A DNA stretch of 38,069 nt, from the NCBI GenBank assembly GCA_900696455.1, contig CAADGB010000502.1:1-38069 (forward strand), written 5' to 3'. Positions within the stretch are counted from its first letter, which is position 1; each line of letters begins with the position of its first letter. Made by a program: the position numbers and the translations under genes. The notes below the pieces were generated by a model. That model ran no database searches, had not been told where the DNA came from, and was given only the letters and a program-made list of their open reading frames with translations. Shown here piece after piece: positions 7,026 to 24,044 of this stretch. The DNA is from an uncultured delta proteobacterium (lineage in GTDB: Bacteria > Myxococcota_A > Polyangia > Haliangiales > Haliangiaceae).

Positions 7026-8366
7026 ATGCGCCGGCTCGTCACCGCGCTCGTCACCGCGCTCGCCGCGGCGACCACCGTCGTCGCGCCCCCGGCCGCCGGC
7101 GCCGCGACGCGCACCTCGACCAGCGAGCCCTACCCGGGCGTCGTGCTCGAGCAGTGGGAGGAGGGCTCGATCCCGGCCCGCATCCACGTCGTGCGCGTCG
7201 ACCTGACCTCGGCCGAGCTCACGGTGCGCGCGACCCGCGAGGAGCACCGCGGCCGCACCGTCAGCGCCTTCGCCGCCGGCGTCGGCGCCCAGCTCGCGGT
7301 GAACGGCGACCTGTTCGCGCCGGCCGGCTACGTGCCGCGCGGCCTGGCCATGGGCGACGGCGCCGCCTGGTCGTCGACCCGCGACGACGCCATGGCCGCG
7401 GTCTTCCGCTTCGGCAAGGTCGCCAGCCGCACCGACGGCCTGGTCATCGTGCCCGAGTCGGTGGTGGCGCTCGCCGACCTGCCGTCGTTCGTCCCCGGCG
7501 TCGTCAGCGGCCGGCCGATGCTGGTGCGCGCCGACCAGGCCGTGACCTCGTTCGACTGCGCCGACGCCGCGGCCATGCCCTGCGTGCGCGCGCCGCGCAC
7601 CGCCCTCGGCCTGTCCGAGGACAACCGCCGGCTGTGGCTGGTGGTGGTCGACGGCTGGCAGGCCACCTCGACCGGCATGACCGCCGCCGAGCTCGCCGGG
7701 TTCCTGCGCGCGCGCGGGGTGCGCGACGCCATCGCCCTCGACGGCGGCGGCGCCTCGACCCTGTTCGTCGCCAACCGCGGCGGCGTGGTGAGCGCGCCGT
7801 CGGACGGCGTCGAGCGCCCGGTCGCCAACCATCTCGGCGTCGTCTTCGGCGCCCAGCCGCCCGGGACCCTGTTCGGCGTGGTGCGCGAGGGCAGCCTGTC
7901 CGGCCCCAACCTGGCGGCGGTGCGGGTCACCCTCGACGACGGCCGGGCGGTCACCACCGACGGCAGCGGCGCCGGCTACAGCTTCAGCGTCAGCCCGCGC
8001 TACGCCTGCGTGACCGCCGAGAAGACCGGCTACAACACCGTGACCCAGTGCAAGCAGGTCGAGCCGGGCATCATCAACTACAACTCGATCGTCATGTTCC
8101 CGATCGGGACCGGCACCGACGCCGGCGTGATCGACGCCCCGGGCCCCGACGCCGGCGGCGGCGGTGACGGCGGCGGTGGCGACGACGGCGGCCCCGGCCA
8201 GGACGCGGCCAGCGACGGCGGCGACGGCGGGGGTGGCGGCGGCGAGGGCTGCTGCGCGGTCGGCGGCGATCGGACCGGCGCGCTGGCAGGGGTGGCGGGG
8301 CTCGCGCTCGCCGTGGTATTCGGGGTCTCGCGGCCCCGCCCCGGACGCCGCCGCCGCCGCCGCTGA
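7026..8366 (+). CDS. Phosphodiester glycosidase (NAGPA) family protein with MYXO-CTERM-like tail
   Basis: 446 residues. A signal peptide (cleavage near AGA-AT, about residue 26) leads to a NAGPA/DUF2233 domain (about 40-280), the family of the enzyme that uncovers mannose-6-phosphate. Diagnostic motifs are AVNGDLF (Asn93-Asp95), VVSGRPMLV and ALDGGGAST (Asp239-Thr245). Residues 285-365 form a small beta domain, perhaps carboxypeptidase-regulatory-like. A Gly/Asp linker then precedes Cys409-Cys410, a hydrophobic helix and a terminal Arg run. That arrangement matches the MYXO-CTERM sorting signal, so the protein is probably exported, processed and lipid-anchored at the cell surface. It is divergent from the DUF2007 gene and begins a + run ending with rsgA. 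The bacterial substrate is unknown. Confidence 0.85.
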   Translation: MRRLVTALVTALAAATTVVAPPAAGAATRTSTSEPYPGVVLEQWEEGSIPARIHVVRVDLTSAELTVRATREEHRGRTVSAFAAGVGAQLAVNGDLFAPAGYVPRGLAMGDGAAWSSTRDDAMAAVFRFGKVASRTDGLVIVPESVVALADLPSFVPGVVSGRPMLVRADQAVTSFDCADAAAMPCVRAPRTALGLSEDNRRLWLVVVDGWQATSTGMTAAELAGFLRARGVRDAIALDGGGASTLFVANRGGVVSAPSDGVERPVANHLGVVFGAQPPGTLFGVVREGSLSGPNLAAVRVTLDDGRAVTTDGSGAGYSFSVSPRYACVTAEKTGYNTVTQCKQVEPGIINYNSIVMFPIGTGTDAGVIDAPGPDAGGGGDGGGGDDGGPGQDAASDGGDGGGGGGEGCCAVGGDRTGALAGVAGLALAVVFGVSRPRPGRRRRRR

Positions 8367-8395
8367 CGCCGACGCTGACGCCGCTCCAGCCGTAC

Positions 8396-9739
<1,344 letters not shown>

Positions 9740-9773
9740 CGCCGGTCACCGCCCTGGCGCCGGCGGCGCCGTC

Positions 9774-9779
9774 TACAAT
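9774..9779 (+). promoter_or_regulatory. -10 element before lipoprotein gene
   Basis: TACAAT seven bases before ATG 9787, one of the best -10 matches in the window. It supports 9787 over the ATG at 9778, which overlaps the hexamer. Confidence 0.5.
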
Positions 9780-9786
9780 GGAGCGG

Positions 9787-11148
9787 ATGAAGCAGGCACT
9801 CGCGCTGGCCGCCGCGATCGCGCTCGCCGCCTGCGGCGGCAAGAAGCAGGCTGACCCCGGCGCCACCGGCGGCGGGTCCGGCAGCGACCCCGGCCGCGGC
9901 GCCGCCGGCGGGCCCGCCGACCCCGCCCTCGCCCGCTGCCTGACCACGCTCGAGCGCGCCGCCGCGCTGCCGGCGGCCGACCGCGCCGCCGCGATCGTCC
10001 GCGGCTGTCCGCTGTGCGGACCGGCGTGGGACCCGGTGCTCGCCACCGATCACGCCGACACCGCGCCGGTCGACCTCGAGGCGGTGTGGCAGGTGGTCGA
10101 CGCCTGCGGCGGCGCCTGCACCAACCAGGCGGCGGGCCTGTTCCGCAACCAGCTCGCCGAGCTCGGGCCGGGGATGCCCGCCACCCGGCCGTGGCGCCTC
10201 CTGGCCGGCTCGTGCAAGCGCCTGCTCCGCGCCGACGACCGCAGCGAGCGCTTCGTGAGCGCGCCCTGGTACGCGCTGGTCATGATCGGCGATCGCCTGC
10301 ACGCCGCGCGGGCGTCGCTGCCCGCCGCCGACCAGGCCCGCCTCGACGCCGCGCTCGCGCACCTCCTCCTGCCGCTGCCGCCGGTGACCGCGCCCGGCAC
10401 CGCCTTCGCCGTCCCCGGCGGCGGCCTCCAGCCCGGCACGCCGTGGCGCCAGCTCACGCTGACCGCCGACGCCGCGTTCGTCGGGCGCCTGCCGTTCGCG
10501 CACCTGTCGTCGGCCGGCCTGGTGGTGATCGACGACGGCCACCCCTACCCCGGGCCGCAGGTCGCCCACGCCGAGCTGGCCGCGGCGCTCGACGCCCAGC
10601 TCGCCGCGACCGCGCCCGCGCCGCCCGAGCTGCCCGGCCGCATCGACGCGCCGGTCCTCATCGCGCCCCGCGCCGCTCCGGCGCGGATCGTGCTCGACGC
10701 CGTCGCCGCCCTCGGCCCCCACCGCGCCCACCTCGCGGTCAGCGCGCCGGCGCCGGCGGCGCTGTGGCGAGGCCTGGTCGCCGCCCACCCGCTGCCCCTG
10801 GCCGCCAGCGCGCCGGCGGGGCCCCGCCTGCGCCTGGGCCTGGTCACGCCGCGCCTCGCCGTGGTCGACGGCCGCGGCCAGGTACGGGCGTCGGCCCCCC
10901 TGCCCCACCCCGACCGCCCGCTCGCCGAGCGCTGGACCGCGGCCATGAACGCGCTCGCCGCCGGGCGCGTGATCGAGCTGGTCGCCGAGGCCGGCGCGGT
11001 CGAGCCGCTGTCGGTCCTGCTCGACGCCGCCGCCGGCGGGGCGGCGGCGCTGGCGGTGCCGGCGCCGGCCCGGGCCGCGCTCACCGGCGGCGATCTGCCC
11101 GCGTTCGACGAGGCCGCGCTGGCGGCCGCGCTGGCGGCCGCGCCGTGA
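9787..11148 (+). CDS. Lipoprotein of unknown function
   Basis: 453 residues. The start MKQALALAAAIALAACGGK gives a compact lipoprotein signal with lipobox LAAC. A Gly/Ser/Asp linker follows, then an all-helical region with paired cysteines (GCPLCGPAW, DACGGACTN, AGSCKRLL) and a C-terminal alpha/beta part made of two similar stretches (near GRLPFAHLSSAGLVVIDDG and LGLVTPRLAVVDGRGQV). I do not recognise a family; the second half recalls ExbD-like periplasmic domains only vaguely. It sits between the activator (47 bp upstream) and glpD (49 bp downstream), but both it and glpD have their own -10 elements, so co-function is not implied. Confidence 0.7.
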   Translation: MKQALALAAAIALAACGGKKQADPGATGGGSGSDPGRGAAGGPADPALARCLTTLERAAALPAADRAAAIVRGCPLCGPAWDPVLATDHADTAPVDLEAVWQVVDACGGACTNQAAGLFRNQLAELGPGMPATRPWRLLAGSCKRLLRADDRSERFVSAPWYALVMIGDRLHAARASLPAADQARLDAALAHLLLPLPPVTAPGTAFAVPGGGLQPGTPWRQLTLTADAAFVGRLPFAHLSSAGLVVIDDGHPYPGPQVAHAELAAALDAQLAATAPAPPELPGRIDAPVLIAPRAAPARIVLDAVAALGPHRAHLAVSAPAPAALWRGLVAAHPLPLAASAPAGPRLRLGLVTPRLAVVDGRGQVRASAPLPHPDRPLAERWTAAMNALAAGRVIELVAEAGAVEPLSVLLDAAAGGAAALAVPAPARAALTGGDLPAFDEAALAAALAAAP

Positions 11149-11162
11149 GCCCGGCTCGTCGC

Positions 11163-11191
11163 TTGACGGTGCCGGCCTTCCGCGAAATGGT
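11163..11191 (+). promoter_or_regulatory. Promoter of glpD
   Basis: TTGACG (11163-11168), 17-bp spacer, AATGGT (11186-11191), then six bases to the GTG start. The six bases contain GAGGG, so weak Shine-Dalgarno use is also possible. The promoter lies just after the upstream gene's stop. Confidence 0.6.
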
Positions 11192-11197
11192 GAGGGC

Positions 11198-13863
<2,666 letters not shown>

Positions 13864-13879
13864 TCCCGCGGCCTTCGAG

Positions 13880-13894
13880 CGGGCGTCGCGCCCG
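13880..13894 (+). terminator. Possible rsgA terminator hairpin
   Basis: Six-bp perfect stem CGGGCG/CGCCCG with a TCG loop 17 bases after the stop. No U-tract follows, so this is only a candidate. Confidence 0.3.
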
Positions 13895-13968
13895 GGTTCC
13901 GCCCTCGGCACCCGGCCCGGGCGGTTATCCCTGGGGTACGGCGGGTGGATCGCGGCCCGCCAAGCCTC

Positions 13969-13974
13969 TAGCAT
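13969..13974 (+). promoter_or_regulatory. -10 element of FIST/kinase operon
   Basis: TAGCAT six bases before the ATG at 13981; at the -35 position only a weak TGGATC is present. Confidence 0.45.
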
Positions 13975-13980
13975 GGTCCC

Positions 13981-15096
13981 ATGGAGTCCTTCGTGGTCGG
14001 CGACGACCTCCGGTCACTGCCCCCGGCCGCCGATCTGCTGCTGGCCTTCTACAGCCACGACCTCGACGCCGCGACCTTCGACGAGCTGCGCGCGCGCTGC
14101 CCGGGCGCCGTCATCGTCGGCTGCTCGACGGCGGGCGCGATCGCCGGTGCGGAGCTCCGGGACGCGCTGGTCGTCGCCGGCCTCCGCTTCGACCGAAGCC
14201 AGGTCCGGCTCGCGAAGGCGGACGTCTCCGACCCGGCGGAGACCGCGGTCGCGGCCGTCGCGCTCGCCCGCCAGCTCCGCGGCGACGACCTGCGCCACGT
14301 CCTGGTGCTCTCGGACGGGCTCGGCGTCAACGGCACCGAGCTCGCGCGCACCCTGGTCGCGGAGCTGCCGTCCGACGTCACCGTCAGCGGCGGGCTCGCC
14401 GCCGACCCCGGCATGGTCCGGACGTCGGTGGCCGCGAACGCGCCGTCGCGGCGAGGCGTGATCGCGGCCGTCGGCTTCTACGGCCGCGCCCTTCGCATCG
14501 CCTGCGGCAGCCTGGGCGGATGGGATCCGTTCGGCCCGGCGCGCCGGATCACGCGCGCCCGGGGCAACGTCCTCTTCGAGCTCGATCACCAGCCCGCGCT
14601 CGCCCTCTACCGGCGCTACCTCGGCGCGCACGCCGAGGGCCTGCCCGCCACGGGGCTCCTGTTCCCCCTCGCGCTCCGAGCGCCCGGCGGCGACGGCGAG
14701 GTCGTGCGGACGATCGTCGGGATCGACGAGGAGACCGGGAGCATCGTCTTCGCGGGCGACATGCCGGAGGGCCACCAGGCGCGGCTCATGAAGGCGAGCT
14801 TCGATCGGCTGGTCGACGGCGCCGGCGGCGCGGCCCGGCAGTGCGCCGCCGGCCTGGGCGGCACCACCGGGCTCGCCCTCCTGGTGAGCTGCGCCGGCCG
14901 GCGCCTGGTCCTGCAGCAGCGGGTCGAGGAGGAGCTCGAGGCGGTGCGCGACGTCGTCGGCGCCACGCCCATGGTCGGGTTCTACAGCCTGGGTGAGCTG
15001 TGCCCGTCTCCCGGGACGGGCGGGGCGGGGCTCGAGCTCCGCCAGTGCGAGCTCCACAACCAGACCATGACCATCACGACCTTCGCCGAAACGTGA
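13981..15096 (+). CDS. FIST-domain sensory protein
   Basis: 371 residues covering the whole FIST_N plus FIST_C architecture, a ligand-sensing module linked to kinases and chemoreceptors and proposed to bind small molecules such as amino acids. Recognisable segments are VIVGCSTAGAI near residue 42-52, LVLSDGLGVNGTEL, VSGGLAADPG, and the C-terminal VVGATPMVGFYSLGELCP with LELRQCELHNQTMTI. No signal peptide is present, so it is cytoplasmic. Its stop overlaps the GTG of the hybrid kinase by four bases (GTGA), so the two proteins are made together; I infer it supplies the input signal for that kinase. Together they sit between the two 28-bp repeats. Confidence 0.9.
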   Translation: MESFVVGDDLRSLPPAADLLLAFYSHDLDAATFDELRARCPGAVIVGCSTAGAIAGAELRDALVVAGLRFDRSQVRLAKADVSDPAETAVAAVALARQLRGDDLRHVLVLSDGLGVNGTELARTLVAELPSDVTVSGGLAADPGMVRTSVAANAPSRRGVIAAVGFYGRALRIACGSLGGWDPFGPARRITRARGNVLFELDHQPALALYRRYLGAHAEGLPATGLLFPLALRAPGGDGEVVRTIVGIDEETGSIVFAGDMPEGHQARLMKASFDRLVDGAGGAARQCAAGLGGTTGLALLVSCAGRRLVLQQRVEEELEAVRDVVGATPMVGFYSLGELCPSPGTGGAGLELRQCELHNQTMTITTFAET

Positions 15097-17651
15097 GTCG
15101 ACACCCGCTCCTCCTCCGCCAGCTCCGCCGTCGTCTCGGGGAGGCCGAGCCCGACGACGCCGGGCTCGCGCGCCTCCTCGACGACGTCAGCGCGGCCTAC
15201 GAGGACGCCGATCGGAGCCGCGACCTCCTCGAGCGCTCGCTGGAGCTGACCTCGCAGGAGCTATTCGCGCGCAACCAGGCGCTGCACGAGGCGATGAGCG
15301 GAGGCGACATCGCGATCTGGTCGCTCGACCACGAGGACCACCTGGAGCTGCACGGCCCCCCCCTGCCGTTCGTCCGGCTGGTCCACGGCAGCGCCCGGGT
15401 CACGCTCGCCCAGTTCCTCGCCGCGGTCGTGCCCGCCGACCGTGACCGCGCCGCGCGCGCCCTCGCGCCGGGGCCGGCCGACGGCCGGGTCGAGCTCCGC
15501 TGCCTGGTGGCCGACGACCGCGGCCTGCGCTGCCTGGAGCTGCGCGGTCGACACACCCGCCGCGGGCCGACCCGCGCCACCGGCGTCTGCATGGACGTCT
15601 CCGCGAGCCACGCCGAGGAGCACCGGCGCCGGGCCGCCGAGCAGCACCAGCAGGCGCTGGGACACCTGACCGAGTGGCTCGCGGTGAGCCACGACGCCGA
15701 GCCGCTGGGGACCCTCGAGGACCGCCTCGAGGTGGTGAGCCGCACGATGGCGGCCGCGCTCGACGGGACCACGGTCGCCATCTGGCTGAACGACCCCGCA
15801 GCCGGGGCGCTCACCCTCGCCAGCGCCAGCGACTCGTCGGGCTGCCTCGAGCTCCCTCACCTGCTCGCCGCCGACGGCCGCCGCGCGCGCGCCCTGCGCA
15901 CCGGGCGGATCCATGTGACCGCGGCGCCCGGCGCGGGCGGAGGCGCGGCCACCACGCTCGAGGCCCCGGTCATGGTCCGCGACGAGCTCCTCGCGGTCGT
16001 CGCGCTGTGCGCGCGCGACCCGGCGCGGACGTGGACGGTCGACGAGCGCGCCTTCACCAGCTCGGTCGCCAGCCTCCTCGCGGTCATGCTCGAGGGCCGG
16101 CGGCGCCTCGCCGCCGAGGCCGCGCTCGCCCAGAAGGAGCAGCTCCTTCGCGCCGTCATCGACACCGCGCCAAACCTGATCTTCGCCAAGGATCGGGAGG
16201 GCCGGTTCACCCTCGTCAACCGGGCGACGGCCGAGGCCTACGGCTGCGCGGTCGACGAGCTGGTCGGCCGCACCGACGCCGAGTTCAACCCCGACGCCGC
16301 GGAGGTCGCCCGGTTCCGCGCCGACGACCTCGCCGTCATCGAGACCCGGCAGGAGCGCCGCATCGCGGAGGAGCCGCTCACCGACGCCGGCGGCTCCACC
16401 CGCTGGCTGCAGACCGTCAAGCGCCCCCTGATCGCCGCCGACGGCGGCTGCGAGCAGGTGCTCGGGGTCTCCACCGACATCACCGAGCGGCGGCGCTCCG
16501 AGGAGACCCGGCGCCAGCTCGAGCAGTGGCTCCAGCAGGCGCAGCGCCTCGAGTCGCTGGGGCTCCTGGCCGGCGGCGTCGCCCACGACTTCAACAACCT
16601 GCTCACGCCGATGCTGGCGTACGTCGACCTCCTCCAGGAGTCCCTCGCCGGCGAGCCCCACCTCGCCGACTGCGCGAGCTGGCTCGACGACGTCCGGACC
16701 TCGGCGCTCCGCGCCCGCGACCTCACCGGCCAGCTGCTGGCGTTCGGCCGCAAGCAGCCGCTGGCCATGGCGGCGGTCGATCTCAACAAGGAGATCGGCC
16801 GGCTGCGGAGCATGCTCGACCGGGTGATCCCCTCGAACATCGAGATCGTGACCGACCTCGATCCCCGGCTGCCCTCCGTGCGCGGGGATCGCGCCCAGCT
16901 CCACCAGATCCTCATGAACCTGGCGGCCAACGCCCGCGACGCGATGCCGGGCGGAGGCCGGCTGACGTTCCGGACGCGCCACGAGCTGGTCGACCGCGAG
17001 GTCGTCCTCGAGGTCGCGGACACCGGCCACGGCATGGACGCCGCCACCCGCGCCCAGATCTTCGAGCCCTTCTTCACCACCAAGACCCTGGGCCGCGGCA
17101 CCGGCCTGGGCCTGGCGACGGTCTACGGCATCGTCCAGCAGCACGGCGGGACGATCGACGTCCGCTCCACCGTCGGCGAGGGCACGACGTTCGAGGTCCG
17201 CCTGCCCGCGACGGGAGACCGGGCCCGGGACACCCTGCCGCCCACGCGGCCCCGGCCGCTGACCGCGCGGGTGCTCGTCGTCGAGGACGATCCGCGGGTC
17301 CTCCGCCTCACCTGGACCATCCTCAATCACCACAAGGTCGACGTCCATACCGCCAGCGGCCCCGAGGAGGCGATCAACCTGGTGCGCGAGCTCGCCGGCG
17401 AACTCGACCTCCTGCTCACCGCCGTGATGATGCCGGTCATGAACGGCCGGGAGCTCCACGCCCGCCTCGTCGCCGAGCACGGACCGATCCCGGTCCTCTA
17501 CATGACCGGCTACGCCCGCGACGTGCTCGACGCCGACGGCGTCCTCGGCGAGGAGCTCGCGATCCTGACCAAGCCGTTCACCGCGGCCGCCCTGATGGAC
17601 CACGTCGCCCGCGCCCTCGGTCAGCCCGCGGAGCCGCCGGTCCCCCCGTGA
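15093..17651 (+). CDS. PAS/GAF hybrid histidine kinase with receiver lacking its phosphoacceptor Asp
   Basis: 852 residues, cytoplasmic. Order: coiled N-terminus (1-70), a PAS-like region to about 175, GAF (about 200-345), PAS (about 350-470, [16 protein letters not shown]), HisKA with the phosphoacceptor in [15 protein letters not shown] (His498), HATPase_c with N-box [10 protein letters not shown] (Asn609), DTGHGMD and [14 protein letters not shown], then a receiver (about 725-845). The receiver keeps the acidic pocket (VVEDDPRV), the Thr of YMTGYA and Lys827 (LTKPF), but its acceptor position reads LLLTAVMMP: Ala777 (codon GCC) where the family has Asp. It therefore cannot be phosphorylated in the usual way and may be a docking or regulatory domain. 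The GTG start overlaps the FIST stop. Confidence 0.93.
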   Translation: MSRHPLLLRQLRRRLGEAEPDDAGLARLLDDVSAAYEDADRSRDLLERSLELTSQELFARNQALHEAMSGGDIAIWSLDHEDHLELHGPPLPFVRLVHGSARVTLAQFLAAVVPADRDRAARALAPGPADGRVELRCLVADDRGLRCLELRGRHTRRGPTRATGVCMDVSASHAEEHRRRAAEQHQQALGHLTEWLAVSHDAEPLGTLEDRLEVVSRTMAAALDGTTVAIWLNDPAAGALTLASASDSSGCLELPHLLAADGRRARALRTGRIHVTAAPGAGGGAATTLEAPVMVRDELLAVVALCARDPARTWTVDERAFTSSVASLLAVMLEGRRRLAAEAALAQKEQLLRAVIDTAPNLIFAKDREGRFTLVNRATAEAYGCAVDELVGRTDAEFNPDAAEVARFRADDLAVIETRQERRIAEEPLTDAGGSTRWLQTVKRPLIAADGGCEQVLGVSTDITERRRSEETRRQLEQWLQQAQRLESLGLLAGGVAHDFNNLLTPMLAYVDLLQESLAGEPHLADCASWLDDVRTSALRARDLTGQLLAFGRKQPLAMAAVDLNKEIGRLRSMLDRVIPSNIEIVTDLDPRLPSVRGDRAQLHQILMNLAANARDAMPGGGRLTFRTRHELVDREVVLEVADTGHGMDAATRAQIFEPFFTTKTLGRGTGLGLATVYGIVQQHGGTIDVRSTVGEGTTFEVRLPATGDRARDTLPPTRPRPLTARVLVVEDDPRVLRLTWTILNHHKVDVHTASGPEEAINLVRELAGELDLLLTAVMMPVMNGRELHARLVAEHGPIPVLYMTGYARDVLDADGVLGEELAILTKPFTAAALMDHVARALGQPAEPPVPP

Positions 17652-17695
17652 CCGTGGCGACCGCCGCGCGCGCCCGCCGCCCGCGCCGGCGCTGA
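17648..17695 (+). pseudogene. 15-codon remnant repeating the rsgA C-terminus
   Basis: A GTG overlapping the kinase stop opens 15 codons ending in AARARRPRRR and TGA, the same frame and ending as rsgA. It is too short to be a gene and looks like the displaced original tail of rsgA or the by-product of a duplication. Confidence 0.45.
17668..17695. repeat. 28-bp direct repeat, copy 2
   Basis: Identical to 13836-13863, ending on the same TGA. It lies 16 bases after the kinase stop; sequence beyond it differs from that following rsgA. Confidence 0.85.
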
Positions 17696-17704
17696 GGCCG
17701 TCAC

Positions 17705-17724
17705 CCGCGCCGGGCCGGGCGCGG
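17705..17724. terminator. Candidate bidirectional terminator between kinase and ligA
   Basis: Seven-bp stem CCGCGCC/GGCGCGG with a six-base loop between convergent stops (17651 and 17733). No T-run is present, as in most gaps of this genome. Confidence 0.35.
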
Positions 17725-17732
17725 ACCCCGGG

Positions 17733-21141
<3,409 letters not shown>

Positions 21142-21151
21142 GCCTCGTACG

Positions 21152-21179
21152 ATTCTAACCGCCGAGGGTCGCCAATCAA
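21152..21179 (-). promoter_or_regulatory. Methyltransferase promoter
   Basis: Minus strand: TTGATT (21179-21174), 16-bp spacer, TAGAAT (21157-21152), ten bases to the GTG, giving a leader of only a few bases. Confidence 0.6.
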
Positions 21180-21223
21180 CGGAAATCCGTGGGTTCGAGA
21201 GGCTCGCCCCCCTCCGCCCCGCC

Positions 21224-21252
21224 TTGACAGGCCCGGCGCCGTGCCGTATCGA
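21224..21252 (+). promoter_or_regulatory. Promoter of the zinc-type uptake operon
   Basis: Perfect TTGACA (21224-21229), 17-bp spacer, TATCGA (21247-21252), six bases to GTG 21259. It is the only exact consensus -35 I found. Confidence 0.65.
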
Positions 21253-21258
21253 CAGGGG

Positions 21259-21687
21259 GTGACTGTTGCAACGCCGCTGCAACTGCCTCGCGGTCGCGCC
21301 AGGGGCGCGGCCCGCGGCGTGGCGGCGGCCGTGGCGCTCCTGGCGCTGGTCGCCGGCGCCGTGGGCGTCCACGCCCACGTCGCGGCGCAGCCGCACGGCG
21401 TCTGCGAGCACGGCGCCGAGGTCCACCTCGAGCGGGTGGGCGACCCGACGCCGACGCCGGCCCACGCCGGCGCCTCGGTGTCCGACCCCACGTGGTGGCC
21501 CGAGCACGGCGATCACCACTGCCGGGTCACCGCGCCGCTCGGCACCGACGACCGCCGCCCGCGCGTCCTGGTCGCTGGCCGCGCGGCGCCCCACCGCCTC
21601 CTCGCCTCCCCGGCCGTGACGCCGGCGGCGGCGCACGACCGCTATCGCCTCGCCCCCAAGACGTCTCCTCCGGTCGGCCCGGCGTGA
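21259..21687 (+). CDS. Small His/Cys-containing exported protein, first gene of metal-uptake cluster
   Basis: 142 residues. A basic start (PRGRARGAARG) and one hydrophobic helix (VAAAVALLALVAGAVGVHA) form a signal peptide or anchor. The mature part has a cluster of potential metal ligands: HAHVAAQPHGVCEHGAEVH and PEHGDHHC. The CEHG..VH pattern recalls small periplasmic proteins of myxobacteria that I cannot name with certainty. I start at GTG because a TTGACA/TATCGA promoter ends six bases before it; the longer reading upstream runs across the divergent methyltransferase gene. Placed just ahead of an outer-membrane barrel and a ZnuA-like protein, it probably handles zinc or a similar ion. The tail is Pro/Ala-rich. 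Confidence 0.6.
   Translation: MTVATPLQLPRGRARGAARGVAAAVALLALVAGAVGVHAHVAAQPHGVCEHGAEVHLERVGDPTPTPAHAGASVSDPTWWPEHGDHHCRVTAPLGTDDRRPRVLVAGRAAPHRLLASPAVTPAAAHDRYRLAPKTSPPVGPA
21265..21283. promoter_or_regulatory. Candidate metalloregulator (Zur/Fur-type) operator
   Basis: GTTGCAAC, GCC, GCTGCAAC: a 19-bp near-perfect dyad (one mismatched arm position) beginning six bases inside the first gene, over +7 to +25 of the predicted leaderless transcript. Length and position suit a Fur-family repressor in a metal-uptake operon; the specific regulator is inferred. Confidence 0.45.
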
Positions 21688-21776
21688 GCCCTGGCGCCCG
21701 GCGCTCCCGCGCCGGCGCGCCGTGTCCTGCCCGCCACCCGATCCGGGCGCGCCCGCGCGCTCGCCGAGGAGCCTGC

Positions 21777-23117
<1,341 letters not shown>

Positions 23118-23126
23118 GAGTCGATC

Positions 23127-24044
23127 ATGCGACCTTCCCTCGCCCTCGTCCTCGCCACCGCGCTCGCGGTGACGACGCTCCTCACCGCCACCGAGGCCGC
23201 CGCCGGCGTCAAGGTCGTCACCACCGTCCCCAGCCTGGCCGCGCTCGCCCGCGACGTCGGCGGGGATCGGGTCGAGCTGACGGCGCTGGTGCTGCCGACC
23301 CAGGACGCCCACTTCGTCGACGCCAAGCCCAGCCTGGTGCTGCGCCTCAACAAGGCCGACCTGCTGATCGCCGTCGGCGCCGACCTCGAGGTCGGCTGGC
23401 TGCCGGCGCTGCAGACCCAGGCTCGCAACCCCCGCATCCTGTCGTCGGGGGCGGGCTACCTCGAGTGCGCCGGGCACGTGCGCCTCCGCGATCAGCCGAG
23501 CGGGCCCGTCGACCGCTCCCAGGGCGACGTCCACCCCACCGGCAACCCGCACTACCTGTTCGATCCGCGCGCCGCCGCCGACTGCGCCCGGGCCATCGCG
23601 GCGGCGCTCGCGCGCGTCGACCCGCGCAACGCCGCCACCTACCGCGCCAACCTCGACCGCTTCCTGACCCGCCTGGACGCCGCCCGCACGCGCTGGGAGA
23701 AGCGGCTGGCGCCGTACCGCGGCGCGCCGGTCATCACGTACCACAAGTCGCTCACCTACCTCGTCGACTGGCTCGGCCTGGTCGAGGTCGCCACCCTCGA
23801 GCCCAAGCCCGGCATCCCGCCGACGGCGCGCCACGTCGCCCACGTCATCCGCACCGGCAAGGAGCGCGGCGTCAAGGTGGTGCTGCAGGAGGCGTACTAC
23901 CCGGACAAGACCGGCAGCCTGGTGGCGCAGCGCCTCGGCGCCCGCGTCGTCCGCATCCCCGGCGGCGCCGACGTCGGCCGCGGCCAGAGCTACCTCGCCC
24001 ACCTCGACGAGCTCGTCGACCGCCTCGCCGAGGGCTTCCGGTGA
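23127..24044 (+). CDS. Zinc/manganese ABC transporter substrate-binding protein (ZnuA/TroA-like)
   Basis: 305 residues. Signal peptide to about Ala26. The cluster A-I metal-binding fold is shown by VVTTVPSLAALARDVGGD at the N-terminus and by candidate metal-ligand histidines: His62 in TQDAHFVD, His142 in HPTGNPHYLFDP and His206 in TYHKSLTYL. The fourth ligand is probably in the loop near VRIPGGADVG. The His-rich flexible loop common in ZnuA is missing, so manganese rather than zinc cannot be excluded. Its ABC ATPase and permease are not adjacent; the only candidates in the window lie 7.5 kb downstream (31592-33350). The stop overlaps the next gene's GTG by four bases. Confidence 0.9.
   Translation: MRPSLALVLATALAVTTLLTATEAAAGVKVVTTVPSLAALARDVGGDRVELTALVLPTQDAHFVDAKPSLVLRLNKADLLIAVGADLEVGWLPALQTQARNPRILSSGAGYLECAGHVRLRDQPSGPVDRSQGDVHPTGNPHYLFDPRAAADCARAIAAALARVDPRNAATYRANLDRFLTRLDAARTRWEKRLAPYRGAPVITYHKSLTYLVDWLGLVEVATLEPKPGIPPTARHVAHVIRTGKERGVKVVLQEAYYPDKTGSLVAQRLGARVVRIPGGADVGRGQSYLAHLDELVDRLAEGFR

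Noticed and set aside
8363-8391. CTGACG as a -35 for the sigma54-activator gene
   Set aside because: With a 17-bp spacer the -10 position reads CCAGCC, lacking the conserved A and T; the hexamer sits in the GC-rich end of the upstream gene.
13864-13980. Small gene or integrase remnant beside the 28-bp repeat
   Set aside because: No open frame with plausible composition or recombinase motif was found on either side of the FIST/kinase operon.
23127-24044. Calling the binding protein strictly zinc-specific
   Set aside because: The usual His-rich loop is missing; manganese or another ion remains possible.
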